Shown in pieces: positions 1 to 6,789 of a stretch of DNA of 6,789 bases (position 1 is its first letter; every line of letters begins with the position of its first letter). The DNA is from Dehalococcoidia bacterium (GTDB lineage: Bacteria; Chloroflexota; Dehalococcoidia; GIF9; AB-539-J10): positions 1 through 6,789 of the forward strand of contig JAUVYX010000053.1 of NCBI GenBank assembly GCA_030602865.1, given 5' to 3'. Below the pieces are notes generated by a model. The model searched no databases. It was not told the DNA's origin and worked only from the letters and a program-made list of their open reading frames with translations. Both the position numbers and the translations under genes were made by a program.

Positions 1-792
1 GAGGCCAGGCGCTGTCATGCCCAACTAAATCCTATAGATAGTGAGCATAGCGCTATCTGGCAGTGCCTCAGGGGAGAGGAAAGCAAGCCGCGAAGGATTT
101 TCCTGACGGCCTCCGGTGGCCCTTTCTATCATTACTCGAACAAACAACTGGGCACAGTGACAGTTGAAAAAGCCCTCCAACATCCGGTATGGAATATGGG
201 CACAAAAATAAGCATCGATTCGGCAACGCTTATGAACAAAGGACTGGAAGCTATCGAAGCTCACTGGCTTTTTAATGTTCCCTTTGAAAATATCGAACTA
301 CTATACCATCCACAATGTGTAGTCCATTCTATGGTTGAATTTAATGATGGCTCGATAAAAGCGCAGATGGGTTTTCCAGATATGCGTATGCCCATTCAAC
401 ATGCCATTTCCTATCCACAGCGACTGCCTAATCCAACGATACCACCTTTTAATTTTACGGAGATGTCTCCTCTAACCTTTGAACCAATAAATACTGATAA
501 GTTTCCCTGTCTTAAGCTTGCGATTGAAGCCGGTGCACGGGGAGGAACCTACCCCACCACGCTTTGTGCCGCAGATGAGGCGGCGGTTGAACTTTTCCTC
601 TCCGAGCAAATCAAGTTTATCGATATCCCCACGCTAATAGAGGAAACCCTGCAGCGGCACCAGGTAATTAACAGTCCTAATATAGATGATATCCTGCAGG
701 TTGATTCATGGGCAAAGGACCATGTACAACAACTCTATCTCCGTCGGTCTACAAAATATGTACAAAGGAATAAACTATCATCGGTGGAATAA
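1..792 (+). CDS. dxr: 1-deoxy-D-xylulose 5-phosphate reductoisomerase, 5' end missing
   Basis: Second enzyme of the MEP isoprenoid pathway: a cytoplasmic, NADPH- and divalent-metal-dependent enzyme that rearranges and reduces 1-deoxy-D-xylulose 5-phosphate to 2-C-methyl-D-erythritol 4-phosphate. The frame is open from base 1, and 263 residues are visible. About 137 N-terminal residues, carrying most of the NADPH-binding Rossmann fold, lie off the left edge. The GTG at 157 is an internal valine and not the start, because conserved Dxr sequence continues upstream of it. Numbered from base 1, the metal ligands are D13 and E15 (in DSEHSA) and E83 (in NKGLE), matching E. coli D150, E152 and E231. 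The substrate-binding residues S38 (ASGGPF), H61 and W64 (HPVW), S74 (DSAT), N79 and K80 are all present. The C-terminal part (roughly 140-263) fits the helical domain. The stop is TAA, three bases before rseP. The visible part looks intact and functional. Confidence 0.97.
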   Translation, partial: EARRCHAQLNPIDSEHSAIWQCLRGEESKPRRIFLTASGGPFYHYSNKQLGTVTVEKALQHPVWNMGTKISIDSATLMNKGLEAIEAHWLFNVPFENIELLYHPQCVVHSMVEFNDGSIKAQMGFPDMRMPIQHAISYPQRLPNPTIPPFNFTEMSPLTFEPINTDKFPCLKLAIEAGARGGTYPTTLCAADEAAVELFLSEQIKFIDIPTLIEETLQRHQVINSPNIDDILQVDSWAKDHVQQLYLRRSTKYVQRNKLSSVE

Positions 793-795
793 AAT

Positions 796-2157
796 ATGAA
801 TGTAGCTATAATTATTGCAGCTTTTATCGTAATTTTGTTCGTGGTGGCTTCTGTACACGAATTAGGTCACTTCATTACTGCCAAGCGCGCGGGAGTCCAT
901 GTTGAGGAATTCGGATTGGGTTTTCCTCCGCGGATTTTTGGAATCAATAAGGGAGAGACGACATATTCGCTCAATGCTATCCCTGTAGGCGCTTTTGTTA
1001 AGAGCGTTGGTGATAACGACCCCACAGTGCCTCGAAGCCTTGCCAGTATTAGCGCATGGAGAAGATTGTGGATTTATACTGCTGGCCCACTGGTCAATAT
1101 CGTTCTAGCGTTTATCTTGCTAAGCGCATTCTTTGCACTCCCAACTGATGTACTACGTGGCGATGGAATAATGGTGTATAGCGTGGTTAAAGACTCGCCA
1201 GCGGATATGGCCGGAATAGAACCAGGAAACATATTACTGAGCATTGACAGGGAAACTGTACATAATTCCAAAGAAGTGCAAAATGCAGTTAATTTGTGTG
1301 ATGATGAAAATGGTTGCGATATAATCATTACCATACAGAAAGACGACGAGATATCCCGACTCCAATTAACACCATCTTTTAACCCTGATTATGACCGACA
1401 TACAATAGGCGTTTTCCTGTGCTGGAATATTGTTGATACAGTAGAAAGCGGTTCTTCAGCAGATGTGGCTGGCGTTATGGTTGGTGATAGTCTGCTGAGC
1501 GTTAATAGCCAGCCCGTATATAGCATAGAGAACGTGTCTGAGATATTGAACTCTACTGAGTACTCTGATGAACTGGATTTGGTTCTACTCAGGCAACAGG
1601 AGGTGATATTAGTCACTCTGCCTGCTGTTACTGTAGCGAACCAAAACACAGCATATACGTACAATGAGCTAAGTCCTGACAATCTACTGGGAGCAGATTT
1701 CCACTGGGTCAAAGATGTTCGCATCGAACAAGAACAGAGTTCCGTATTTGAAGCAACTTACCAGGGAGCTGAATTTATCTTCCGAGTGCCAGAGATGATA
1801 ATAGCAGCTATCCCTTCGATGAGTGAAGATCCCAATAAAACTGCACTTGTAGGACCAATAGGTGCTGGTCAATTGACTGTCGAGATAGTGAAGTCTGCCG
1901 GCTTTGAATACATTCTGTTTATGGCGGGACTAATTAGTCTGGGAATTGGCTTGTTTAATTTTATCCCTATTCCACCATTGGACGGTGGAGGAATTTTAGT
2001 TGCACTTATTGAAAGCATCCGGCGCGGTAAACGTCTAACACAACGCGCTATGCGCATAGCCTACACCTCCGGGACTGTCCTTCTTATCGCTCTCATGGTC
2101 TTAATAACATATAATGATATCTTACGTTTGATTAATGGTGGAGGTTTTGGCTTGTGA
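796..2157 (+). CDS. rseP: Site-2 intramembrane zinc metalloprotease (M50 family, RseP/RasP type) with two PDZ domains
   Basis: Membrane-embedded protease that cuts transmembrane helices. Known relatives (E. coli RseP, B. subtilis RasP) cleave anti-sigma factors and clear membrane peptides; the substrate here is unknown. The 453 residues are close to E. coli RseP in length. A first membrane helix (about 2-20) runs into the zinc motif HELGH (H21, E22, H25). Next comes the IPVGAFVK loop (62-69) and a helix at about 93-115 with AGPLVN. Two PDZ domains follow, at roughly 125-192 and 205-276, probably on the outer face. A helix at about 371-389 then leads to NFIPIPPLDGG, in which D396 is the expected third zinc ligand. 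The last helix is at about 424-445. The ATG follows the dxr stop by three bases and has only a modest GGTGG-type ribosome site (783-787), so coupling to dxr translation is likely. RseP with two PDZ domains fits better than one-PDZ RasP. The family is certain; the physiological role is not. Confidence 0.95.
   Translation: MNVAIIIAAFIVILFVVASVHELGHFITAKRAGVHVEEFGLGFPPRIFGINKGETTYSLNAIPVGAFVKSVGDNDPTVPRSLASISAWRRLWIYTAGPLVNIVLAFILLSAFFALPTDVLRGDGIMVYSVVKDSPADMAGIEPGNILLSIDRETVHNSKEVQNAVNLCDDENGCDIIITIQKDDEISRLQLTPSFNPDYDRHTIGVFLCWNIVDTVESGSSADVAGVMVGDSLLSVNSQPVYSIENVSEILNSTEYSDELDLVLLRQQEVILVTLPAVTVANQNTAYTYNELSPDNLLGADFHWVKDVRIEQEQSSVFEATYQGAEFIFRVPEMIIAAIPSMSEDPNKTALVGPIGAGQLTVEIVKSAGFEYILFMAGLISLGIGLFNFIPIPPLDGGGILVALIESIRRGKRLTQRAMRIAYTSGTVLLIALMVLITYNDILRLINGGGFGL
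2140..2157 (+). promoter_or_regulatory. Ribosome binding site and GTGA stop/start overlap for ispG
   Basis: GGAGG at 2140-2144 lies inside the last codons of rseP, nine bases before the GTG at 2154. The GTG shares bases with the rseP TGA (2155-2157), giving a four-base GTGA overlap. The GTG start is preferred because the protein read from it begins KRRVSTPLKLGNV, the usual N-terminus of IspG, and no better start with a ribosome site is seen. The arrangement implies that ribosomes ending rseP can restart on ispG. Confidence 0.85.
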
Positions 2158-3197
2158 AACGTCGGGTTTCTACGCCCCTGAAACTGGGCAATGTAACGAT
2201 TGGCGGCAGTGCTTCTATTGTGGTTCAATCCATGACCACCACTGATACTCGTGATATCCTGACTACTATAAATCAAATCAGGCAACTGGAGGATTGTGGT
2301 TGTGAAATAGTGCGTGTAGCGGTTCCAGATAACGATGCAGCGAAAGCTATCACTGCTATAAAGAAGGGGATTTCCATACCAGTTATTGCTGATATTCATT
2401 TTGACTATCGCCTTGCTCTGGCTGCTTTACAGGCTGGCGCTGATGGGCTTCGCCTGAACCCTGGCAATATGCAAAGTAAAGATGGACTTCGCAGCGTGGT
2501 AGCAGTGGCTAAAGAGCGAGAAATCCCCATACGCACTGGGGTTAACGCTGGCAGTATTCCCGCAGAATTTGAACCAGGTATCCCACAATCGGATCGAATG
2601 GTGCACATGGCGATGAAGCAAGTCAGGTTTATAGAAGATATGGATTTTAATCTAATTAAGGTTGCCCTCAAATCCTTCGATGTTCATACTACAATCGAGG
2701 CTTACCAGAAGATTTCCGATAAGATTCCTTATCCCTTACATATAGGGATTACAGAAGCTGGTCCACTTATGGCTGGTACTATTCGTAGCGCCGTTGGCAT
2801 TGGTATACTACTATACCAGGGTATCGGAGATACTATACGCGTTTCACTTAGTGCTCATCCCTGTAAGGAAGTTGAGGCTGCATACGAAATTCTAAAGAGC
2901 CTTGGACTTCGCCAACGGGGCCCTGTTATGGTTAGTTGCCCCTCCTGTGGTCGGGCTGAAATTGATGTCATTGCTCTGGCTGAAGTTGTAGACAAATACC
3001 TCAAAGGGATTGAAAAACCTGTCAAAGTAGCGGTCATGGGATGCATGGTTAATGGCCCAGGAGAAGCTAGAGATGCCGATGTTGGTATTGCTGGCGGCAA
3101 AGGCAAAGGCATTATATTCAAGAAAGGCAAAATAGTTAATACATGGGATGAAGAAGATTTATTAGATGCACTAAAGACAGAGATAGATTTGTTTTAA
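2154..3197 (+). CDS. ispG: 4-hydroxy-3-methylbut-2-en-1-yl diphosphate synthase (IspG/GcpE)
   Basis: Late MEP-pathway enzyme: a cytoplasmic iron-sulfur protein that reductively opens 2-C-methyl-D-erythritol 2,4-cyclodiphosphate to HMBPP, with electrons from ferredoxin or flavodoxin. The 347-residue protein is the usual short bacterial form without the extra domain of plant and some other IspGs. The N-terminal TIM-barrel part (about 1-240) shows VQSMTTTDTRD (24-34), VIADIHFDYRLA (78-89), LRLNPGN (99-105) and RTGVNAGS (127-134). The C-terminal part binds the 4Fe-4S cluster: C262 and C265 (SCPSCGR), C297 (GCMVNGPGE) and E304 match E. coli C270, C273, C305 and E312. Nothing is missing. The gene starts with GTG, overlaps rseP by four bases and ends in TAA, 86 bases before proS. 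Lying in one run with dxr, it puts two enzymes of the same pathway under shared expression. Confidence 0.98.
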   Translation: MKRRVSTPLKLGNVTIGGSASIVVQSMTTTDTRDILTTINQIRQLEDCGCEIVRVAVPDNDAAKAITAIKKGISIPVIADIHFDYRLALAALQAGADGLRLNPGNMQSKDGLRSVVAVAKEREIPIRTGVNAGSIPAEFEPGIPQSDRMVHMAMKQVRFIEDMDFNLIKVALKSFDVHTTIEAYQKISDKIPYPLHIGITEAGPLMAGTIRSAVGIGILLYQGIGDTIRVSLSAHPCKEVEAAYEILKSLGLRQRGPVMVSCPSCGRAEIDVIALAEVVDKYLKGIEKPVKVAVMGCMVNGPGEARDADVGIAGGKGKGIIFKKGKIVNTWDEEDLLDALKTEIDLF

Positions 3198-3283
3198 TAT
3201 TATATATTACGTTCATAGCATTCAATAGAAACCAGAACAAAACCAATAATCCAGCAAATGGATAGATTTCAGAGGAGTAAGTT
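3198..3283 (+). promoter_or_regulatory. ispG-proS intergenic leader with proS ribosome binding site
   Basis: This 86-base AT-rich gap is the only non-coding stretch longer than three bases in the window. AGAGGAG at 3271-3277, six bases before the ATG at 3284, is a strong ribosome site and fixes the proS start. A small hairpin can form from ATCCA (3249-3253) and TGGAT (3259-3263). An all-AT inverted repeat, TAATAT/ATATTA (3195-3200 and 3204-3209), sits on the ispG stop. A weak promoter-like pair, TTCAAT (3221-3226) and AATAAT (3245-3250) with an 18-base spacer, could start a separate proS transcript, but the -35 part matches poorly. The gap is too short for a T-box or similar leader. The ribosome site is well supported; the rest is suggestive only. 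Confidence 0.6.
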
Positions 3284-5005
3284 ATGCGGTATTCGAATTT
3301 ATTTGGAAAGACTTTAAGGGAACTGCCGGCGGAGGCAGAGAGTGTAAGTCACCAGTTACTGCTCAGGGCAGGGATGATATCTCAGGTAGCTGCTGGCGTT
3401 TATTCCTATTTACCTCTAGGATGGAGAGTGCTCAAAAAACTAGAACAGGTAATCAGAGAGGAAATTGACAATGCTGATGGACAGGAATTGATGCTGCCAG
3501 TTCTTCAGCCACTTGAGCTATGGCAAAAGTCAGGCCGAGATGTTTCTTTTGGACAATCTCTATTTGTCTTGACTGACCGCAAAGATCATAAACTGGCACT
3601 GGGCCCTACGCACGAAGAAGTCATTACCGAACTTGCCCATAAAAATGTGCAGAGCTACCGTGACCTTCCTTTACTTCTCTATCAGATACAAACAAAATTC
3701 CGCGATGAACCTCGGTCTCGAGGAGGACTGTTGCGAGTTCGCGAATTTATTATGAAAGATCTTTATAGTTTTGATGTTGATGAAGTTGGATTAGATAAAA
3801 ACTATCAAAGAATTATCCAGGCTTATAAGAACATTTATGCCCGTCTCAGCTTGCCAGCATTAATGGTGCAGGCTGATAGCGGCGCTATAGGAGGTAAGGC
3901 ATCTCATGAATTCATGGTCATCACTGAATCAGGTGAAGACGAGATACTGTACTGCACAGAGTGTGGTTACGCCTCCAATACTGAAAAAGCACAGAGCACC
4001 AAGTCAAAGATGCCTGAGGAAATTCCTCTACCCCTGACAGAAGTTGCTACCCCTGGCCTGAAAACTATAGAAGGAGTAGCAGAGTTCCTTAAAGTGTCTA
4101 CCGCTCAAACTATTAAAGCCGTCTTCTATTCCGCTGATGGTGAATTTATTTTTGTTGTCATTCGAGGAGATCTGGAAGTAAATGAAACGAAATTAAGAAA
4201 CCTGTTGAAATGCGCAGAACTACATCTTGCCACTGAAGCTGAAGTTGACAGCGCAGGCATTATAGCCGGTTTTGCTTCACCTATAGGCATCAAAGGAGTT
4301 AAAGTCGTTGCTGACGACTCTGTTACATCAGGTGCTAATTATGTCGTTGGAGCTAACAAGCCTGGCTATCATTTTATTAATGCCAATTACCATAGAGATT
4401 TTGATGCAAACCCTATAGCTGATATTACTTTAGCCCATAATGGAGATAGTTGTCCCAATTGCAGCGGTAAATTATCTTCTGCTCGCGGTATTGAGGTAGG
4501 ACATATATTCAAATTGGGTACATTCATGAGTGAGAAAATGGGTGCTTTTTTCCTGGACACAGATGGGGTCTCCAAGCCTATAATAATGGGCTGTTACGGC
4601 ATTGGATTGGGACGCCTCATGGCTGCTGGAGTAGAACATACCCATGACAATAAAGGTATAATTTGGCCTCTTTCCATTGCACCTTACCAAGTATATTTGT
4701 GCCCGCTATCCCTGGATAAAGCCGATGTTTTATCCGTAAGCGAGAACATCTATAACAGTCTACAGGAAACAGGGATTGAAGTTCTATATGATGATCGTGA
4801 CATATCTGCTGGCATTAAATTCAATGATGCTGACCTTCTTGGAATCCCACTGCGGCTGACTGTCAGTCCACGAACGTTAAAGAATCAGAATATTGAACTG
4901 AAATGGCGGGCAGATAAAGAAAGCCAGTTCCTACCCTTGAAAGATGCCATCAATGATATTAAAAAGCAGTTGCTTGAGAAATTAGCTTCTCAACGTAGCT
5001 CCTAA
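3284..5005 (+). CDS. proS: Prolyl-tRNA synthetase, bacterial type with editing domain
   Basis: Class II aminoacyl-tRNA synthetase that charges tRNA-Pro with proline in the cytoplasm. The 573 residues match the usual bacterial form (about 570). The catalytic core shows motif 1 near MLPVLQPLELW (70-80), LGPTHEE (106-112), motif 2 FRDEPRSRGGLLRVREF (139-155) and motif 3 GCYGIGLGR with R444. The insertion between motifs 2 and 3 (about 225-400) is the YbaK-like domain that removes mischarged alanine; K278 in TIKAV matches E. coli K279, a key residue there. CxxC pairs at 224/227 and 390/393 flank this domain and could bind zinc. E. coli ProS lacks them, as I recall, but many other bacteria have them. 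The anticodon-binding domain fills about 465-573, with LYDDRD (501-506). The ATG at 3284 has a strong ribosome site. The last eight codons overlap pheT, which converges from the other strand. It probably belongs to the dxr-rseP-ispG transcript but could have its own promoter. Confidence 0.98.
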   Translation: MRYSNLFGKTLRELPAEAESVSHQLLLRAGMISQVAAGVYSYLPLGWRVLKKLEQVIREEIDNADGQELMLPVLQPLELWQKSGRDVSFGQSLFVLTDRKDHKLALGPTHEEVITELAHKNVQSYRDLPLLLYQIQTKFRDEPRSRGGLLRVREFIMKDLYSFDVDEVGLDKNYQRIIQAYKNIYARLSLPALMVQADSGAIGGKASHEFMVITESGEDEILYCTECGYASNTEKAQSTKSKMPEEIPLPLTEVATPGLKTIEGVAEFLKVSTAQTIKAVFYSADGEFIFVVIRGDLEVNETKLRNLLKCAELHLATEAEVDSAGIIAGFASPIGIKGVKVVADDSVTSGANYVVGANKPGYHFINANYHRDFDANPIADITLAHNGDSCPNCSGKLSSARGIEVGHIFKLGTFMSEKMGAFFLDTDGVSKPIIMGCYGIGLGRLMAAGVEHTHDNKGIIWPLSIAPYQVYLCPLSLDKADVLSVSENIYNSLQETGIEVLYDDRDISAGIKFNDADLLGIPLRLTVSPRTLKNQNIELKWRADKESQFLPLKDAINDIKKQLLEKLASQRSS

Positions 5006-5011
5006 TTTCTC
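4976..5011. terminator. Inverted repeat at the convergent proS/pheT ends, possible bidirectional terminator
   Basis: GAGAAATTAG (4976-4985) and CTAATTTCTC (5002-5011) are perfect reverse complements, separated by 16 bases. The repeat covers the two stop codons: the proS TAA (5003-5005) is in the right arm and the pheT TAA (complement of 4982-4984) is in the left arm. A second, competing stem is TTGAGAA (4974-4980) with TTCTCAA (4987-4993) around a six-base loop. The larger stem has only three G-C pairs, and no long T run follows on either strand, so it is not a classical strong intrinsic terminator. Its position where two transcripts collide is the main argument for a termination role. Confidence 0.4.
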
Positions 5012-6789
5012 CTTGAGCATGTGCAGCATTTTCTTTTCAGTTCTATCCACTTCTTTATCCGTTAAAGTATGATCAGGGGATTGATAGATGATTCTTACTG
5101 CAAACGATTTCTTCCCTGCAGCTACCTGCTCTCCTGTATAAACATCAAAGAGAACAGTTTTCTTAACCAGAGGGAAAGTACATATTATGTCATCCACAAG
5201 TTGAAAATTTACCCCGTTGTTTAGCACTAACGCTATGTCCCTTGTCATATCGGGATACCGTGCGATAGATTGATAGCATTTTATTCCACTTGTTTTACTC
5301 CATAATTTTTCCAGGTCCATTTCAATGACGCAAACGATTCCTGAAAGCTCGAAGTATTGGCTTACCCTGGGATGCAAATCACCAACTACACCAACTTTAT
5401 CTCCATCAATAAATATATCGGCACACCTTCCTGGAAATAAACCTTCTTCCTTGCTCAAACTGAAGATTGCCTTTAAACCCAAATAAGACAATATGTTATC
5501 TACCACACCTTTAGCATCAAAATACCCGAAAGATTCTTTGCTACCCTGCCAGCTTAGTTCAGTTTTAGAACCGCTAAGTACAGCACATAGCATTTCCTTT
5601 TCGTGTGGTAATTCCCTTCTGCTTTGAATACTCGCCTTCTCAATACTCTCGTTGTGTGCATCAACTACTTCATTTGAGCACTGCTGTGTTAAAAATATCT
5701 TGCCCATTTCAAATAGCTTGATACCAGATTGTTCATACTTTTGATTGCTAGCCAGTGCAGTGAAAATATTAGGGCGTAGACTCGTTCTTAAATATTCCTG
5801 TTCCTGTGTCATGGGATTTAAAACTTTTAATGGCATGACTTTTAGTTCATTATTCGGAGAGGCCTTCCTCAATTTCGTCAAACTGGTCAAGGAATAAGTA
5901 AGTATTTCCTGAAAACCACAGCTTATGAAGATATTTCGCAGATCCTTTTTAAATTTATTTTCCAGCGATGGCATTTGCTTTGGTAAGGTAGAGCTAAGTC
6001 GAGTCATAGGAACCTTATCGTAACCTATGATTCGTATCACCTCTTCTACCAAGTCAGCAGGAAATCCTATATCACCACGCCAATAAGGAGCGATTACTGA
6101 GATCTGTGACGAGTTACTTGCTCTTTGACATTCGAATCCCAGTAGTTGAAGTATCATGCTTATCTTCTCTCCGCTTACCACTAAGCCTGTAAGTCTCTTG
6201 ACCTCTTTGGTGGATATCAGGATAGATTTCGGCTCTTTCTTGCCAGGATACACGTCTATTACACCTTTTGCTACTTGTCCATCAGCCAGTTCTTGTAGCA
6301 ATTGAGTGGCCCGTCTCAGCGCCGTTAACGACAAGTCTGCACTTATTCCTTTGTCAAAGCGTAAAGAAGCTTCACTTTTTAAACCGAGATGCCTTGTGCC
6401 TCTACGAATGACAGATCTGTTAAAATTCGCTGATTCCAGAAGGATTGTAGTGGTATTATCGGTAACCTCAGCATCCAAGCCACCCATGATTCCAGCAATA
6501 GCCACAGGTTTTTTAATGTCTGCAATAACCAGCAAATCTTGAGAGAGAACTCTTTCTACTCCATCTAACGAAGTTATACGCTCACCTTTTTCAGCCTTAC
6601 GAACGATAATGCGACGTCCTTCAATCTTGTTATAATCAAAGGCGTGCAGTGGTTGTCCATATTCAAGCATCACGTAATTAGTGATATCAACGATATTATT
6701 GATAGGTCTCATTCCATAGCTGGTAAGATACTGCTGCATCCACTCAGGGGAAGGCCTCTGTTTGACTCCAGTGATTAAACTTGCACAAT
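4982..6789 (-). CDS. pheT: Phenylalanyl-tRNA synthetase beta subunit, 5' end missing
   Basis: Beta chain of the (alpha-beta)2 enzyme that charges tRNA-Phe. It binds tRNA and removes mischarged tyrosine, while catalysis is in PheS. The frame is open through the right edge. 601 residues are visible and about 200 N-terminal ones (the first tRNA-binding part) are missing. The ATG at 6739 is internal, because conserved sequence (GVKQRPSPEW) precedes it. Numbered from the first full codon (6787), the B3/B4 editing region spans about 26-160, with RPINNIVDITNYV (27-39), H48 in PLHAFD, E118 in LLESANF and SEASLRF (138-144). B5 is at about 187-270, with APYWRGDI and DLVEEVIRIIGYD. The catalytic-like B6/B7 core is at about 275-495, with YLRTSLRP and LFEMGKIF. 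The C-terminal anticodon-binding B8 domain (about 505-601) has ARYPDMTRDIAL and TLTDKEVD. pheS would be expected upstream, beyond the right edge. The 3' end overlaps proS by 24 bases. No defect is seen. Confidence 0.97.
   Translation of the reverse strand, partial: CASLITGVKQRPSPEWMQQYLTSYGMRPINNIVDITNYVMLEYGQPLHAFDYNKIEGRRIIVRKAEKGERITSLDGVERVLSQDLLVIADIKKPVAIAGIMGGLDAEVTDNTTTILLESANFNRSVIRRGTRHLGLKSEASLRFDKGISADLSLTALRRATQLLQELADGQVAKGVIDVYPGKKEPKSILISTKEVKRLTGLVVSGEKISMILQLLGFECQRASNSSQISVIAPYWRGDIGFPADLVEEVIRIIGYDKVPMTRLSSTLPKQMPSLENKFKKDLRNIFISCGFQEILTYSLTSLTKLRKASPNNELKVMPLKVLNPMTQEQEYLRTSLRPNIFTALASNQKYEQSGIKLFEMGKIFLTQQCSNEVVDAHNESIEKASIQSRRELPHEKEMLCAVLSGSKTELSWQGSKESFGYFDAKGVVDNILSYLGLKAIFSLSKEEGLFPGRCADIFIDGDKVGVVGDLHPRVSQYFELSGIVCVIEMDLEKLWSKTSGIKCYQSIARYPDMTRDIALVLNNGVNFQLVDDIICTFPLVKKTVLFDVYTGEQVAAGKKSFAVRIIYQSPDHTLTDKEVDRTEKKMLHMLKEKLGATLRS

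Noticed and set aside
47..56. ATAGCGCTAT palindrome near the left edge
   Set aside because: It lies within conserved dxr codons, and ten-base palindromes are expected several times in a window of this size.
157..792. dxr starting at the GTG at 157
   Set aside because: Conserved Dxr residues (DSEHSA, ASGGPF) are encoded in the same open frame from base 1, so the gene runs in from the left edge and the GTG is an internal valine.
1389..1724. 111-codon open frame on the - strand, opposite rseP
   Set aside because: A shadow of the rseP reading frame, rich in serine and threonine as expected from antisense reading, with no motif.
2047..2060. Perfect 14-base palindrome GCTATGCGCATAGC inside rseP
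   Set aside because: About 0.4 such palindromes are expected by chance in a window of this size, and it sits in codons for an ordinary arginine/alanine stretch, far from any promoter.
2061..2399. 112-codon open frame on the - strand, opposite rseP and ispG
   Set aside because: It is antisense to two well-supported genes, no convincing ribosome site was noted, and its protein shows no recognisable family pattern.
2801..2818. Seven-base hairpin TGGTATA/TATACCA with a four-base loop inside ispG
   Set aside because: It falls in a conserved coding segment (IGILLYQGI), and short stems like this are common by chance.
3198..3283. T-box or other amino-acid-responsive leader in front of proS
   Set aside because: The gap is only 86 bases, with no specifier stem, conserved T-box sequence or terminator/antiterminator pair visible.
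6306..6542. 78-codon + strand open frame opposite pheT
   Set aside because: It lies wholly within the conserved editing region of pheT and has no recognisable domain.

Overview
This is an ordinary chromosomal housekeeping segment of a bacterium. It carries five protein genes packed almost end to end. Four lie on the + strand: the 3' two thirds of dxr, a site-2 membrane protease of the RseP type, ispG and proS. One lies on the - strand: pheT, cut by the right edge. No RNA gene, mobile element, CRISPR array or riboswitch could be supported.

Organism: the base composition is moderate, close to balanced and slightly AT-rich by eye. The order dxr - rseP - ispG - proS on one strand is, as far as I recall, typical of Dehalococcoidia (Chloroflexota). 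The protein style also fits that group: a 347-residue IspG, and a bacterial ProRS with an editing domain flanked by CxxC pairs. This assignment is an inference from gene order and residue patterns. It was not checked by a search.

Layout: positions 1-792 hold dxr, open through the left edge. Three bases later rseP begins (796-2157). Its stop overlaps the GTG start of ispG (2154-3197) as GTGA. An 86-base AT-rich gap containing a good ribosome binding site leads to proS (3284-5005). pheT comes in from the right (6789 down to 4982). It overlaps proS tail to tail by 24 bases, so the window has no convergent intergenic space at all.

How the genes relate: Dxr and IspG are the second and the penultimate-stage enzymes of the MEP (non-mevalonate) isoprenoid pathway. 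RseP, placed between them, is an intramembrane protease of the envelope. ProS and PheT are aminoacyl-tRNA synthetase proteins. The tight spacing of dxr, rseP and ispG points to one transcript with translational coupling. proS probably rides on the same transcript.

The most notable non-coding signal is at the proS/pheT junction. A perfect 10-base inverted repeat puts the stop codons of the two converging genes at mirror positions, and it may be a compact bidirectional terminator. I found no sign of an undescribed biological system here.
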